From assembly GCA_037139195.1 (NCBI GenBank), contig JBAXGW010000017.1, positions 1 through 64,000 on the forward strand: 64,000 nt of DNA. The letters run 5' to 3'. Shown piece after piece: positions 51,831-60,558 of the stretch (positions within the stretch are counted from its first letter, which is position 1; every line of letters begins with the position of its first letter). Origin of the DNA: JBAXGW01 sp037139195 (lineage in GTDB: Bacteria > Bacteroidota > Bacteroidia > Bacteroidales > JAHJDW01). A program made the position numbers and the translations under genes. A model generated the notes under the pieces. It had not been told where the DNA came from and did not search any database. It saw only the letters and a list, made by a program, of their open reading frames with translations.

Positions 51831-54800
51831 TTATTTATATATAAGTTCGCCTATATCAACAACATCTCTGTTATTAGTCATCATTACGGTATATTCTTTT
51901 TTATTTTGAAGCGGAGTTCCGTAGTTTGTAAATATTTGCACCTGAACGGTTACCACTCTTTTAGTGTCCTGACGGCTGTTTCCATAATAATTTATTTGAA
52001 TTTGATATTTTCCTTTTTTTGCATCTCTTATTAAATATTCTTCTGGACCATAGCCGCCAGTGTAATCATTTGATAAGTAACCGCCCGATTGCGTAAATCG
52101 ATTGCTATACATGCATTTTTCGTTATTAGGCTCTGTAACCCAAAGGTCAACATCGGTATTATTGGCATCCCAATTCAAGACTACTCTAATTTCTACTGGC
52201 AAATTTTTCAATAAGCGTTTGTCAATTTTACTGACATCTAATTCGCTTTTGCTTGAATTTATTATTGAATTCATTTCGCCTAAAACTACCGTTTCAATTC
52301 CAGGAAATCTATTATCCCAATTTTTCATAATAAGTTCATACAAAATATCCACTGCTTCTTGATTTTGTTCATTATCAGCATAAGCCAAGCCTAAATCGCG
52401 GAAAGAATGAGGCTCTTCGGGTCTGAGCTTTAAAATATCTTTAAACAAAAGAATTGCATCTTTTACTTCTCCAATTTGTTGAAGCCTTCTGGCAACTATT
52501 CTCATTAACTCATGATTAGAAAGCTCTAATTCAACAATATTAGATAGCACTTTTACTCCAAGTGTTTTTTGATTTTTTTCGATTAATAAATCGGATACCT
52601 CACGATAAAAAGCAGGAGAATCGGCATATTTTGTTTTTAATTCTAAGTATTTTTGATATAATTCTGAAGGATTTGTTTCCTCTAATTCTTTCATCCATTT
52701 TGTTTTTTCGGGTGCTTGATAAACCGAACTTCCCTTATTGTCATTGGTTGATCTTACAAAAATGGGCTCCTGAGTTCTTCTAAGATAAAACCCTTTAGTT
52801 TTTATTTCAATTACACCACCTGTTACATCGCCATATCTAGCAGGTATTCCACCATTATAAACTATAATTTGCTCAATTGTGTTTTTCGGGATATTTCTTA
52901 AATCGTCAACCCTAACACCATCTATAAATATAGCGTTTGCATTGCTTCTTGCGCCCCTAATATTTAAATTTCCATTTGCATCCTGTGAAAAAACACCTCC
53001 CATTGTAGATATTATTGCATCAACAGAACTTGAAGACATTTTAGAAATCTGAGATTTCTCCATTACTTCTATAGAAGCTCCATCGCTATCAATTAATGGA
53101 GCAGAATAATCGGCTATGGTAAGCTCTTCCATGGTTACTGAAGTGGCATTTAAAGTTATATTGAGTGTTGTTTTATTTGATGTATTTACTGCTATAGATT
53201 CATATCCAACAAAACTAATTGCCATTTCGGTGTTTTCGGGTATTTGGAGCGAATAATTTCCGTCAAAATCGGTTGTTGTTCCTGTATTATTAGCAAGTGA
53301 AATTACACTAGCAAAGGGAATTGCTTCGCCAGTTTGTGCATCTGTAATTGTTCCACGCAGTAATCTTCCAGATGCTTGTCCAGTAAGAGTTCGAGTGTTG
53401 TTTAGTGATATTTCTTCGTCGCTCCTTATTTCAGGTGGAGTAAACCGAATTGTTGATTCAATATTTTGATTAGAAGATGATTCAGAAAGTGGCTCAGAAG
53501 ATGAATTAAATTCTACATCACTTATTTCAATATCCAACCTATTAACGTTGTTGCCAATAATTTTTCCATTCCACCAACTTGCTTTTTGGTTATATAGTTC
53601 CAAAACATTTTTAATTTGATTATCGGTGTTTTGTAAGGCAATTTGTTTTTTGTTTTTTAGTAGTTCGAAATATTCTTTTTGCATTTCTACGGGTGGAACT
53701 ATTTCATATTGAACATAATCCGACATTAAATCAAGAACTATTAATGAAGTATTTCGGGTAACCACCGAGTATTTTTTCCCCAGTTCGGTAATTTCGGCAT
53801 CTTTATTTTTAAAATCACTTTGCAATTCTTTAATTTTCTTCTGAACCCAAACGCGCTCTATTATTCCCGAATGGGTTGCCGAATCGGCTATCAATTCAAG
53901 TACTTCTGTTTTCACTATTTCTTTTCCATATCCAAAATTGAGTTTTACTATTGCTTTCTCCGTATTAAGTTTGCCTGCAACAGTTAAATTTCCATTACAA
54001 ACAAAAGGTTTTGAGGGGTAAACCTCCGATATTTCATTGCTATTAAACTCAGCAGAGATGAAGCTTAGATTTTGTTTCGACATTTTTTCGAGTGCTTGAC
54101 TTTCAGATATTTTTTCAAGATTTAAATAAACGCCTAATGTACTTGAGGTAACATTATTTAAGTATGCATGTTCGGCTGTGAGCGATGAATTTATAGCAAT
54201 TACTGGAGTTTTAGATAGCAATATTTCATGTTTGCCAAAATTACTTACTCCATCGCTAAACAGAAGTATTTCATCGCATGAAAACTGACTAAAGTCTAAT
54301 ATGCCTAATTGCGTAGCACCATCGTATGTTATATTTTTTATATAAGTTGATAAAGCTGAATAATTTGAATTTTTAATTTCGAAGTTGCTTATGCTATCTA
54401 TAGAATTACTAAACGTAATTAGTTGAACATTTACATTTTTAAGCACACTTATATAGCTTTCTAATAGTGATAATTCTTTTGCTAAGTTTCTTTTTACTCC
54501 CGATGATGAGGCATCCCAGAAAATGCATATTTTATTCGGTAATTTCTTATCAACAATATGTTGTTCTTGAAACGTACTTATATAAAAGTAATTCAATAGG
54601 TCATTTTTGCCTTTGTCTACGTACCAAGCATTTTTAGTTTCTTTTGTAGGAATATTTATAGCAAAAGCGGAACTTGGCAAATAATTTTTTTCTGTAAGCT
54701 GTGCTTTATAAAGAACATCTTCTTTTTTAAATTTCAATTTTCCCCAATCTTTTCCTTCTATTGCCGGCGCTTGATTTTGTGTATTAACCGATATGTTTAA

Positions 54801-55364
54801 CGAGAAATCCTGAATAGGCAAATTATAATCAAGAGGCAGCTTATATGAGTAATTATTATTTGCAAAGTCGAGTTCTTGCTCATACGAAATTACAATTCTT
54901 TTAGTTCCCTGAGCCAAAATGGGGTAAACTCTTGCTTTGAAGTTATTGCCTGGCGTCCATTCCAACAATGCGGGGTCAATTCTTCTTCTAACTATTGATT
55001 CAAAAACCTTTTGTCCTTTTTGTTTTTCAACAACTACGCCAGATCTTAAGTTTCCATTCATTTCCATTGCAAAAGCACTAACAGTTTGACCTTCGCCCAA
55101 GGGGAAGACAAGTTCGCCTTCTAGCTGTCGGTTAATTTCGTTATAAAATGTCATATCCATTGTTGTATTTGCAATATTGCCTACAATTTGTACCGATATT
55201 GCTATTTTTCTTAATATCAGAGCCGAAGGCGTTCCATTATCTGGATTTTTGTAGGTTATTGAAGGTGCACTGTTGTGCACGTTATTTGTATTTTGCGAAT
55301 TAATATCTTGGATATTAATAAGTAAAAAAACAAACAAGATGGAGTTAGTTAGTATTTTGTTCAT
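51831..55364 (-). CDS. Mosaic envelope protein: VIT, vWA, CarboxypepD_reg, TonB plug, TPR and DUF2135-like C-terminus
   Basis: A 1177-aa protein with a Sec signal (ILTNSILFVFLLINIQDINS). Domains in order: VIT domain (about 30-165; LEGELVFPLGEGQTVSAFAM, VYPILAQGTKRIVISYEQEL); vWA-like domain with a MIDAS-type FWDASSSGV (about 278); CarboxypepD_reg-like (about 668-745; GTITDAQTGEAIPFASVISL); TonB plug (about 756-863; GNLNIRGARSNANAIFIDGV, IPARYGDVTGGVIEIKTKGF) with no barrel; helical TPR-like repeats (about 900-1035; LRPEEPHSFRDLGLAYADNE); and a DUF2135-like end (about 1058-1177; NWDANNTDVDLWVTEPNNEK). It is probably periplasmic or on the outer membrane. It diverges from the Fn3 gene across a 21-bp array. 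Confidence 0.85.
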   Translation of the reverse strand: MNKILTNSILFVFLLINIQDINSQNTNNVHNSAPSITYKNPDNGTPSALILRKIAISVQIVGNIANTTMDMTFYNEINRQLEGELVFPLGEGQTVSAFAMEMNGNLRSGVVVEKQKGQKVFESIVRRRIDPALLEWTPGNNFKARVYPILAQGTKRIVISYEQELDFANNNYSYKLPLDYNLPIQDFSLNISVNTQNQAPAIEGKDWGKLKFKKEDVLYKAQLTEKNYLPSSAFAINIPTKETKNAWYVDKGKNDLLNYFYISTFQEQHIVDKKLPNKICIFWDASSSGVKRNLAKELSLLESYISVLKNVNVQLITFSNSIDSISNFEIKNSNYSALSTYIKNITYDGATQLGILDFSQFSCDEILLFSDGVSNFGKHEILLSKTPVIAINSSLTAEHAYLNNVTSSTLGVYLNLEKISESQALEKMSKQNLSFISAEFNSNEISEVYPSKPFVCNGNLTVAGKLNTEKAIVKLNFGYGKEIVKTEVLELIADSATHSGIIERVWVQKKIKELQSDFKNKDAEITELGKKYSVVTRNTSLIVLDLMSDYVQYEIVPPVEMQKEYFELLKNKKQIALQNTDNQIKNVLELYNQKASWWNGKIIGNNVNRLDIEISDVEFNSSSEPLSESSSNQNIESTIRFTPPEIRSDEEISLNNTRTLTGQASGRLLRGTITDAQTGEAIPFASVISLANNTGTTTDFDGNYSLQIPENTEMAISFVGYESIAVNTSNKTTLNITLNATSVTMEELTIADYSAPLIDSDGASIEVMEKSQISKMSSSSVDAIISTMGGVFSQDANGNLNIRGARSNANAIFIDGVRVDDLRNIPKNTIEQIIVYNGGIPARYGDVTGGVIEIKTKGFYLRRTQEPIFVRSTNDNKGSSVYQAPEKTKWMKELEETNPSELYQKYLELKTKYADSPAFYREVSDLLIEKNQKTLGVKVLSNIVELELSNHELMRIVARRLQQIGEVKDAILLFKDILKLRPEEPHSFRDLGLAYADNEQNQEAVDILYELIMKNWDNRFPGIETVVLGEMNSIINSSKSELDVSKIDKRLLKNLPVEIRVVLNWDANNTDVDLWVTEPNNEKCMYSNRFTQSGGYLSNDYTGGYGPEEYLIRDAKKGKYQIQINYYGNSRQDTKRVVTVQVQIFTNYGTPLQNKKEYTVMMTNNRDVVDIGELIYK

Positions 55365-55763
55365 GGCATATAATTTTTATTAAGTTACCATGAAAAAGCG
55401 GTTTGTTCTACGATAAAACAGGCAAAGGCTATGCTGAATCAGTTAAAGGTAGGATTGGGTTGTTAAGTGGTTGATATTTATTTTTTGTTTTTATTTAAAG
55501 CAACATAGTTGGGATTTTGAATAAAGGAAAAATCAAATTGCCGTTTCCTTTACAAATCATACCGTTATCTTTATAATATGTGCCGTTAACTGATTGTCTC
55601 TTTCTTTAGTTTAACATAAATATACATTTGCTGTAAATTAGATAATAATTATACCATTCGTTCGTTCATAATTTAATGAAGGTTTTTATGTAACAGATAA
55701 CACAAACTAAATCGTTCTTTTTTTATTGATAATTTATAATTTTACATCTATCAAAATAGCTTT

Positions 55764-56223
55764 GTTATATAACATTAGCATTTTGTTAAGAAACAAAGAC
55801 TCCATGCTACATAAAACGGTTACTGCAACACATAATTCTAGTTCGTTGTTATTTAACACAGGGGTGCTGTTATATAACAAGAGAGCAAAATTATATAACA
55901 AAGGTGCTATGTTAAACAACAGAGCCTTTATGCTGCTTACATGGGGTATGTGTTATACAACAAGCAAGCTTTGTAATATAACAAGCAAGCTTTGTTAAAC
56001 AACATAACACTGCTGTTATGTGCTGGGAGTATGCCCCGTATAACAAGATTCCCTTGTGATATAACAACAAAGCAAAATTATATAACAAAGCTCATAAGTT
56101 ACCTAACAAAGCCCTCGTGTTGCATTACAATACACAAAAATTATATAACATAGCCTCTTTGTTATGTGACAAAGGAGCAAAATTATATAACAGCGGGTGT
56201 TTGTTAAACAATGGAGTTCCTTA
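55764..56223. repeat. Degenerate 21-bp tandem array, 22 units, core GTTATATAACA
   Basis: Units begin at 55764 and then every 21 bases (two are 20 bases): examples GTTATATAACAAGAGAGCAAA (split here: GTTATATAAC then AAGAGAGCAAA), ATTATATAACAAAGG, GTTAAACAACATAAC. The conserved 10-11 bases are the palindrome GTTATATAAC followed by A, often AAG; the rest of the unit varies freely. Because 21 is a multiple of 3, both strands have accidental open frames with an LYNK-type heptad. The region from 55365 to 55763 shows no gene or clear repeat, only A/T-rich sequence. See findings. Confidence 0.9.
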
Positions 56224-56263
56224 CTCATAATAAATGTATCTTTAACTTAAAACCTTAGTAACT

Positions 56264-56893
56264 ATGAAAACAGTAAAATTAGGATTGAACAGACTAAGTG
56301 CATCTGCAAAATCGTTAAAAGCAAAAGAAATTGTTAAAAATTTAACTGGAAACACAAATTTTACAACGCCGCAGCCTGCGTTAACTGCAATTGCCGCAGC
56401 CATTACCGACCTCGATACGGCGATACTAGACGTGAAGGCTGCTAGCGAAGCTATAAAGGCTAAAACAGTTATTTTGCATCAAAAAGAAGATATGTTGGTT
56501 AATGTACTTAACCAATTAGCAAATTATGTAGAAACTACTGCAAATAACGATGAAGCAAAAATAAAAAGTGCTGGCATGGACGTAAAAAATACGCCAACCC
56601 AAACACTAGATATATCAACTCCATCAAACTTTGTGGCAACACACGGGGATAATGAAGGCGAAATAGATTTGCATTGGGATAGCGTAAAAGGAGCAAAAAG
56701 CTATACAATAGAAATAGCAAATCCCGAAAGTGGAAATTTAAATGTAGCAGAATTCAAGCATTTATTAATTTCAACCAAATCTACCGCAAGTGTAAAGAAT
56801 TTAAAACCCGGAACACGCTATTATTTCAGAGTTGCAGCCGTTGGAGCATCGGGACAAAGTGCTTGGAGCGAGTTGGCTGCTAAAGTAGCGTAA
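56264..56893 (+). CDS. Fibronectin type III domain protein
   Basis: A 209-aa protein without a clear signal peptide. The first 105 residues are helical and Ala-rich (ALTAIAAAITDLDTAILDVK, MLVNVLNQLANYVETTA), the last 90 (about 118-209) form a Fn3 domain (GEIDLHWDSVKGAKSYTIEI, NLKPGTRYYFRVAAVGASGQ, SAWSELAAKV). Proteins of this shape occur in Bacteroidota in several copies. The upstream 899 bases contain the 21-bp array; a -7-like TATCTTTA lies about 20 bases before the ATG. It is followed after 100 bases by a phase-variable-looking lipoprotein. Confidence 0.82.
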   Translation: MKTVKLGLNRLSASAKSLKAKEIVKNLTGNTNFTTPQPALTAIAAAITDLDTAILDVKAASEAIKAKTVILHQKEDMLVNVLNQLANYVETTANNDEAKIKSAGMDVKNTPTQTLDISTPSNFVATHGDNEGEIDLHWDSVKGAKSYTIEIANPESGNLNVAEFKHLLISTKSTASVKNLKPGTRYYFRVAAVGASGQSAWSELAAKVA

Positions 56894-56993
56894 AAAATTA
56901 CAAAAAATTTAAAAACGTTATTGTTTTTTAAATTTTTTGAGTTACTTTTGAAGCATTACAATTAACCAAAATATTAATTTAATTTTAAAAAAC

Positions 56994-58115
56994 ATGAAAA
57001 AAATCAAAAATATCACCCCCCCCCCCGCTTTAAACGCTGAAAAACAGGCATTTAGAAAAAGGGGCTTTCCATTTTTAAAATTGGGTATAACACTAGGTTG
57101 TGCTTTTATTGTAGGGCTAACTGCCTGTAAAAAAGACAGCAGAGAAGATAATCCTACTGCGGTTAATCAAGACAAAAAGTTTTACGAAGATTACCGCCCA
57201 AACAGTAACGAAAAAATTTTTTCGGAATTAAAAAAGTTTAAAAAAACGGTTTCTTATTACAAAGAAAACTATCAAAAAACAAATGTTACATTTGATGATA
57301 TGCCTTTGACCGAGGCACTATTTAATTTTGAAACATTATTAAACTACGACCATGGCGATTTAACGCAAAATGCAGGAGATGGCGTAACAACCGAAATAGA
57401 ATTAACCGTAAAAAGCGTAGGTGCAAATGGTATTCCGGTAATTGATGGCGAAGAACTACTAGCAAAATACAAACAATACGAGGAAGAAGCAGTAGGAGCA
57501 AGCAAAACCGAAGGTTCGAGTTTTGTGTTAGCTGATGTAAGCCTTAAGCAAGTAAGTGCAACCCAAGCTACATTAACTGTAACGAAATTGCCCAGAGTTA
57601 CAGTTCTTATTGCCCCAGAGGCTATTGTAACTGGTTTTCCTAACAACGGAGTTGAATATTACGGATATGAACCAGCTCAAACTTATAATTTGCCAGTGCT
57701 TATTAATGCAAAACTCCATAAACAAATTGATTATAGTGAAGTTGGTAGTACTATTTATACTAATCTTAGTAGAGGGGGGTTTTGGCTTTCATGTGATTTA
57801 AATCCATGGGTGCCAGGTGGTTTAACGTTTGCGCAAAGCGGATGGTTATATTTAAGCGATTTATATCCTTATAAGTTTAATTACGTTTTAGCTAATCAGT
57901 TTTTGCAAGGTGCAAAAAATTTATTTGATAGAACATATTTGAAATACCATGATAATATGTATTTAGACGAACGTCATTTAGTTCAGTTTAATTTTAAAGG
58001 CAGCTCTTATAATTCAACTAATTGGGGTGATCCACAAATATTTAATCATAAAGATAATGGTGCAGAATATTGGTCTGCAATCGCTACAAGTGGAACCCCT
58101 CCTGTAGGTAATTAA
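56994..58115 (+). CDS. Lipoprotein with poly-C tract at its 5' end; likely phase-variable
   Basis: A 373-aa protein. A C11 run (57016-57026) encodes Thr-Pro-Pro-Pro at residues 8-11. The lipoprotein signal lies further in: RKRGFPFLKLGITLGCAFIV then LTAC, Cys45. The mature part has no recognised domain; it holds VTFDDMPLTEALFNFETLLN and a C-terminal aromatic/Asn-rich region (QFNFKGSSYNSTNWGDPQIF). Loss of one C gives CTT-TAA and gain of one C gives CGC-TGA within five codons, so slippage would switch the gene off. It follows the Fn3 gene and precedes a type A T9SS protein. Confidence 0.8.
   Translation: MKKIKNITPPPALNAEKQAFRKRGFPFLKLGITLGCAFIVGLTACKKDSREDNPTAVNQDKKFYEDYRPNSNEKIFSELKKFKKTVSYYKENYQKTNVTFDDMPLTEALFNFETLLNYDHGDLTQNAGDGVTTEIELTVKSVGANGIPVIDGEELLAKYKQYEEEAVGASKTEGSSFVLADVSLKQVSATQATLTVTKLPRVTVLIAPEAIVTGFPNNGVEYYGYEPAQTYNLPVLINAKLHKQIDYSEVGSTIYTNLSRGGFWLSCDLNPWVPGGLTFAQSGWLYLSDLYPYKFNYVLANQFLQGAKNLFDRTYLKYHDNMYLDERHLVQFNFKGSSYNSTNWGDPQIFNHKDNGAEYWSAIATSGTPPVGN
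57016..57026 (+). repeat. C11 homopolymer (contingency-locus candidate)
   Basis: Eleven consecutive C, codons 8-11 of the lipoprotein gene. It is the only run of this length seen in the window, in an otherwise A/T-rich background where G/C runs do not exceed six. Confidence 0.9.
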
Positions 58116-58164
58116 TTAATTTTAGAGGCTGCAATTGCCAGCCTCTATTTTAAAAATTTATATT

Positions 58165-59607
58165 ATGAAAAAAGCTTTTTTCACACTTCTTATCATCCTA
58201 TTTGCAATAAATAGTTTTGCCCAATTTCCTTATTTCTCAAATAATCAAATAAATGAATCAATTGTATATTTGGGCACACATAAAAATAATCATTATACGA
58301 TAACCTACAACTCAACAAATAATAATTTTACAGACTCTTTAACACTAACCCAATTTAATAATAATGGTGTAATAACCAAGCAGCATAGTTTTGTTAGAAG
58401 CCTAAACAAAAATATTTGTAATTATTTTTATATCACGTTTAATGACACTATAATTAATTTATGGGGTTATTATTATAATAGAATAGATAGTACAGGTAAT
58501 ATTTTTAAAACATCGCTAAATTACAATTTTGATAGCATTAGCAGTTCCTTTTCATTGCCAAGACATTTAATTGGATTGCAAGAAACAGTTGTGAAAAATC
58601 TTCAAATTCCTAATAATGATTATTTTATGCTAAGTCAAGAATATTATGCAGACACTTCTATTTTTCGTTTATATAGATATTTAGACAAAAGCAATCAATT
58701 TCTGGAATTTACTCTTGATATCCCCGTTCATTGGACTAACACTATAGGTTATACCAAAGAAAACACGCTTCAGGTTGTAAACTTTTATTGTAATCGTTTG
58801 CTCGATTCACTTTGTAGTAATACAGATACTGTTTTTTCATTACTCACCTATTCTGATAGTATTTTTTATGAAACATCAATATCTTTTAAACCTTATGGTA
58901 CAGGAAAAGTTTTAAATGATTCTACAATGGTTTATTTGGGAGAAATGTACCAACAAACCAGTTTTAATGCAAACCGAAAATTAGGTTTAATGAAATATTA
59001 TAACGATGGCACTTATCAAGATTCTGTTCTAACAGGTAATAAATTTATTGATATTGTACCTGCACTTACTCAACCATTCGATTTTATAACTAAAGACAGT
59101 ATTTTTTTGCTCGGATACAATGAAAATGAATCAAGAGTTTATATTTACAATATTAATGAGTTTGGCAAATTAAACTGGAATACCGACTTAGTAATGGATA
59201 CGAGTTGGTATTATACTGCAATGTCTGTAGTAGCAACCGAAGATGGGGGTTGCTTGGTTTCAGCACAAATATCTTATACTGGTCAAACTCAAAGAGATAT
59301 AGTTATATGGAAAATAGATAAGCGAGGCAATGTGGTAAACTCTGTAAATTTAATGAAGCCTAATGATAAGCGAATAGGAGTTTATCCAAATCCAACAAGC
59401 GAAAGCATTTCTCTGTCGCTTATGAATGTGCTAAATCAAGAAGCCCAAATATCTATTTATAATATAAATGGACAAAAGGCTTTAGCAACTAATACAAACG
59501 ATTTATATCAGCCCATAGATATACAAAGTTTGGCGAACGGCATTTATTTTATAAAAGTTGTATTAGCCGATAAATCGGTATTAGATTGTAAGTTTATTAA
59601 AAAGTAA
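58165..59607 (+). CDS. Secreted protein with type A T9SS sorting domain
   Basis: A 480-aa protein with a signal peptide (MKKAFFTLLIILFAINSFAQ) and a middle region of repeated beta-like strands (FDFITKDSIFLLGYNENESR, CLVSAQISYTGQTQRDIVIW), probably a beta-propeller-like fold, though no repeat is certain. The C-terminal 80 residues form a type A sorting domain (IGVYPNPTSESISLSLMNVL, IDIQSLANGIYFIKVVLADK). The ATG at 58165 is used; the longer frame from 58135 has no signal-like start. It lies 49 bases after the lipoprotein gene, possibly in the same transcript. Confidence 0.85.
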   Translation: MKKAFFTLLIILFAINSFAQFPYFSNNQINESIVYLGTHKNNHYTITYNSTNNNFTDSLTLTQFNNNGVITKQHSFVRSLNKNICNYFYITFNDTIINLWGYYYNRIDSTGNIFKTSLNYNFDSISSSFSLPRHLIGLQETVVKNLQIPNNDYFMLSQEYYADTSIFRLYRYLDKSNQFLEFTLDIPVHWTNTIGYTKENTLQVVNFYCNRLLDSLCSNTDTVFSLLTYSDSIFYETSISFKPYGTGKVLNDSTMVYLGEMYQQTSFNANRKLGLMKYYNDGTYQDSVLTGNKFIDIVPALTQPFDFITKDSIFLLGYNENESRVYIYNINEFGKLNWNTDLVMDTSWYYTAMSVVATEDGGCLVSAQISYTGQTQRDIVIWKIDKRGNVVNSVNLMKPNDKRIGVYPNPTSESISLSLMNVLNQEAQISIYNINGQKALATNTNDLYQPIDIQSLANGIYFIKVVLADKSVLDCKFIKK

Positions 59608-59637
59608 GGAAGTGTATAGAAAAATTGCAATATTATC

Positions 59638-59665
59638 TTGTATTTGCCACAAAGTTTTATCTTTG
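59638..59665 (+). promoter_or_regulatory. Promoter of trmB
   Basis: TTG (59638-59640), 17 bases, TATCTTTG (59658-59665). The -7 box is an exact TAnnTTTG match; the -33 element is partial. Confidence 0.55.
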
Positions 59666-59694
59666 CATATTAAATTTAATTCATTTCATCAGCC

Positions 59695-60378
59695 GTGGCA
59701 AAACATAAAAAACGTCAGTTCGAGGAGTTTTCTAATTTTAAAAATGTTTTTGAAGTTCACTTTTTCGAACTCGAAAAAAATGGATTCCCTCATAAAGGAA
59801 ATTGGAATATTAACTATTTTAAAAATGAAAACCCAATTATTCTTGAACTAGGTTGTGGCAAAGGCGAATATACAGTTGGTTTAGCTGAGCAATTTCCCAA
59901 TAAAAATTTTATAGGAATTGATATTAAAGGAAATAGGATGTGGCGTGGAGCTAAAACAGCTATTGAACAAGGATTAAACAATGTTGCTTTTATCAGAACT
60001 CATATTGGACAAATAAACAAGTATTTTGCTGAAAACGAAATTAGTGAAATTTGGATTACTTTTCCAGATCCTCAGCCTCGCGAAGGTCATGAAAAAAAAC
60101 GGCTTACTTCTACCCGCTTTTTAACATATTATAAAAATATTTTAAAGCCCGACGGTATTATTCATCTTAAAACCGACAGCAGAGAATTGTTCGATTATAC
60201 CCTTGGACTTATTGAAGAGCAAAAACATAACTTGCTTTATAAAACATTCGATGTGTATAAAACAGATGTTAACGATTCTGTTTTATCTATTAAAACCTAT
60301 TACGAAAAACTTTTCGGCTCAAAAGGATTCGACATTAATTATTTAAAGTTTACTATAAACAATGGAGGTTCTGTATAG
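59695..60378 (+). CDS. trmB: tRNA (guanine-N7)-methyltransferase
   Basis: A 227-aa SAM-dependent enzyme methylating G46 in the variable loop of tRNAs. Motif I is LELGCGKGEYTVGLA (about 52-66), then GIDIKGNRMWRGAK, IWITFPDPQPREGHEKKRLT and IHLKTDSRELFDYT, all typical. The start is GTG at 59695, giving MAKHKKRQFEEF. Its own promoter and the palindromic repeat after its stop (60399) isolate it as a single transcript. Confidence 0.96.
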   Translation: MAKHKKRQFEEFSNFKNVFEVHFFELEKNGFPHKGNWNINYFKNENPIILELGCGKGEYTVGLAEQFPNKNFIGIDIKGNRMWRGAKTAIEQGLNNVAFIRTHIGQINKYFAENEISEIWITFPDPQPREGHEKKRLTSTRFLTYYKNILKPDGIIHLKTDSRELFDYTLGLIEEQKHNLLYKTFDVYKTDVNDSVLSIKTYYEKLFGSKGFDINYLKFTINNGGSV

Positions 60379-60398
60379 AATAATGTGTATTGCTAAAA

Positions 60399-60540
60399 GA
60401 GCTTGCCAATTCAAGCTCCTTAATTTACACAGTGTAACACAGAGTTGAAGCACAGTGTGGCACAGAAAGGGAAAAACAGTGAAACTCTGTGAAAAACACA
60501 GTGTAACACTGTGAAATAATAGCAAGTTGCCTAAGGCAAC
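60399..60540 (+). repeat. Dispersed ~140-bp palindromic repeat, copy C
   Basis: Third copy, same orientation: hairpin GAGCTTG-CCAATT-CAAGCTC (60399-60418), a core with ACACAGTGTAACACAGAGTT and AACTCTGTG, ACACAGTGTAACACTGTG, and right hairpin GTTGCC-TAA-GGCAAC (60526-60540). The best preserved copy. It separates trmB from the ATL gene. Confidence 0.8.
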
Positions 60541-60558
60541 TTTTTGAACAAAACCATT

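Noticed and set aside
55726..55998. ORF of 90 aa with LLYNK-type heptads
   Set aside because: It is created by the 21-bp DNA array; the opposite strand reads LLYN-like units as well because the core is a palindrome. No signal, start context or conserved fold.
55764..56223. CRISPR array
   Set aside because: Unit length is 21 bp with a short variable part of about 10 bp; no direct repeat/spacer structure of CRISPR size and no cas gene.
57774..57779. G6 run in the lipoprotein gene as a second switch
   Set aside because: Runs of six G are found elsewhere (for example 9566 and 36013 regions); too short to support slippage.
58135..58164. Longer start for the type A T9SS protein
   Set aside because: Would put ten residues before a perfect signal peptide; the ATG at 58165 is the natural start.
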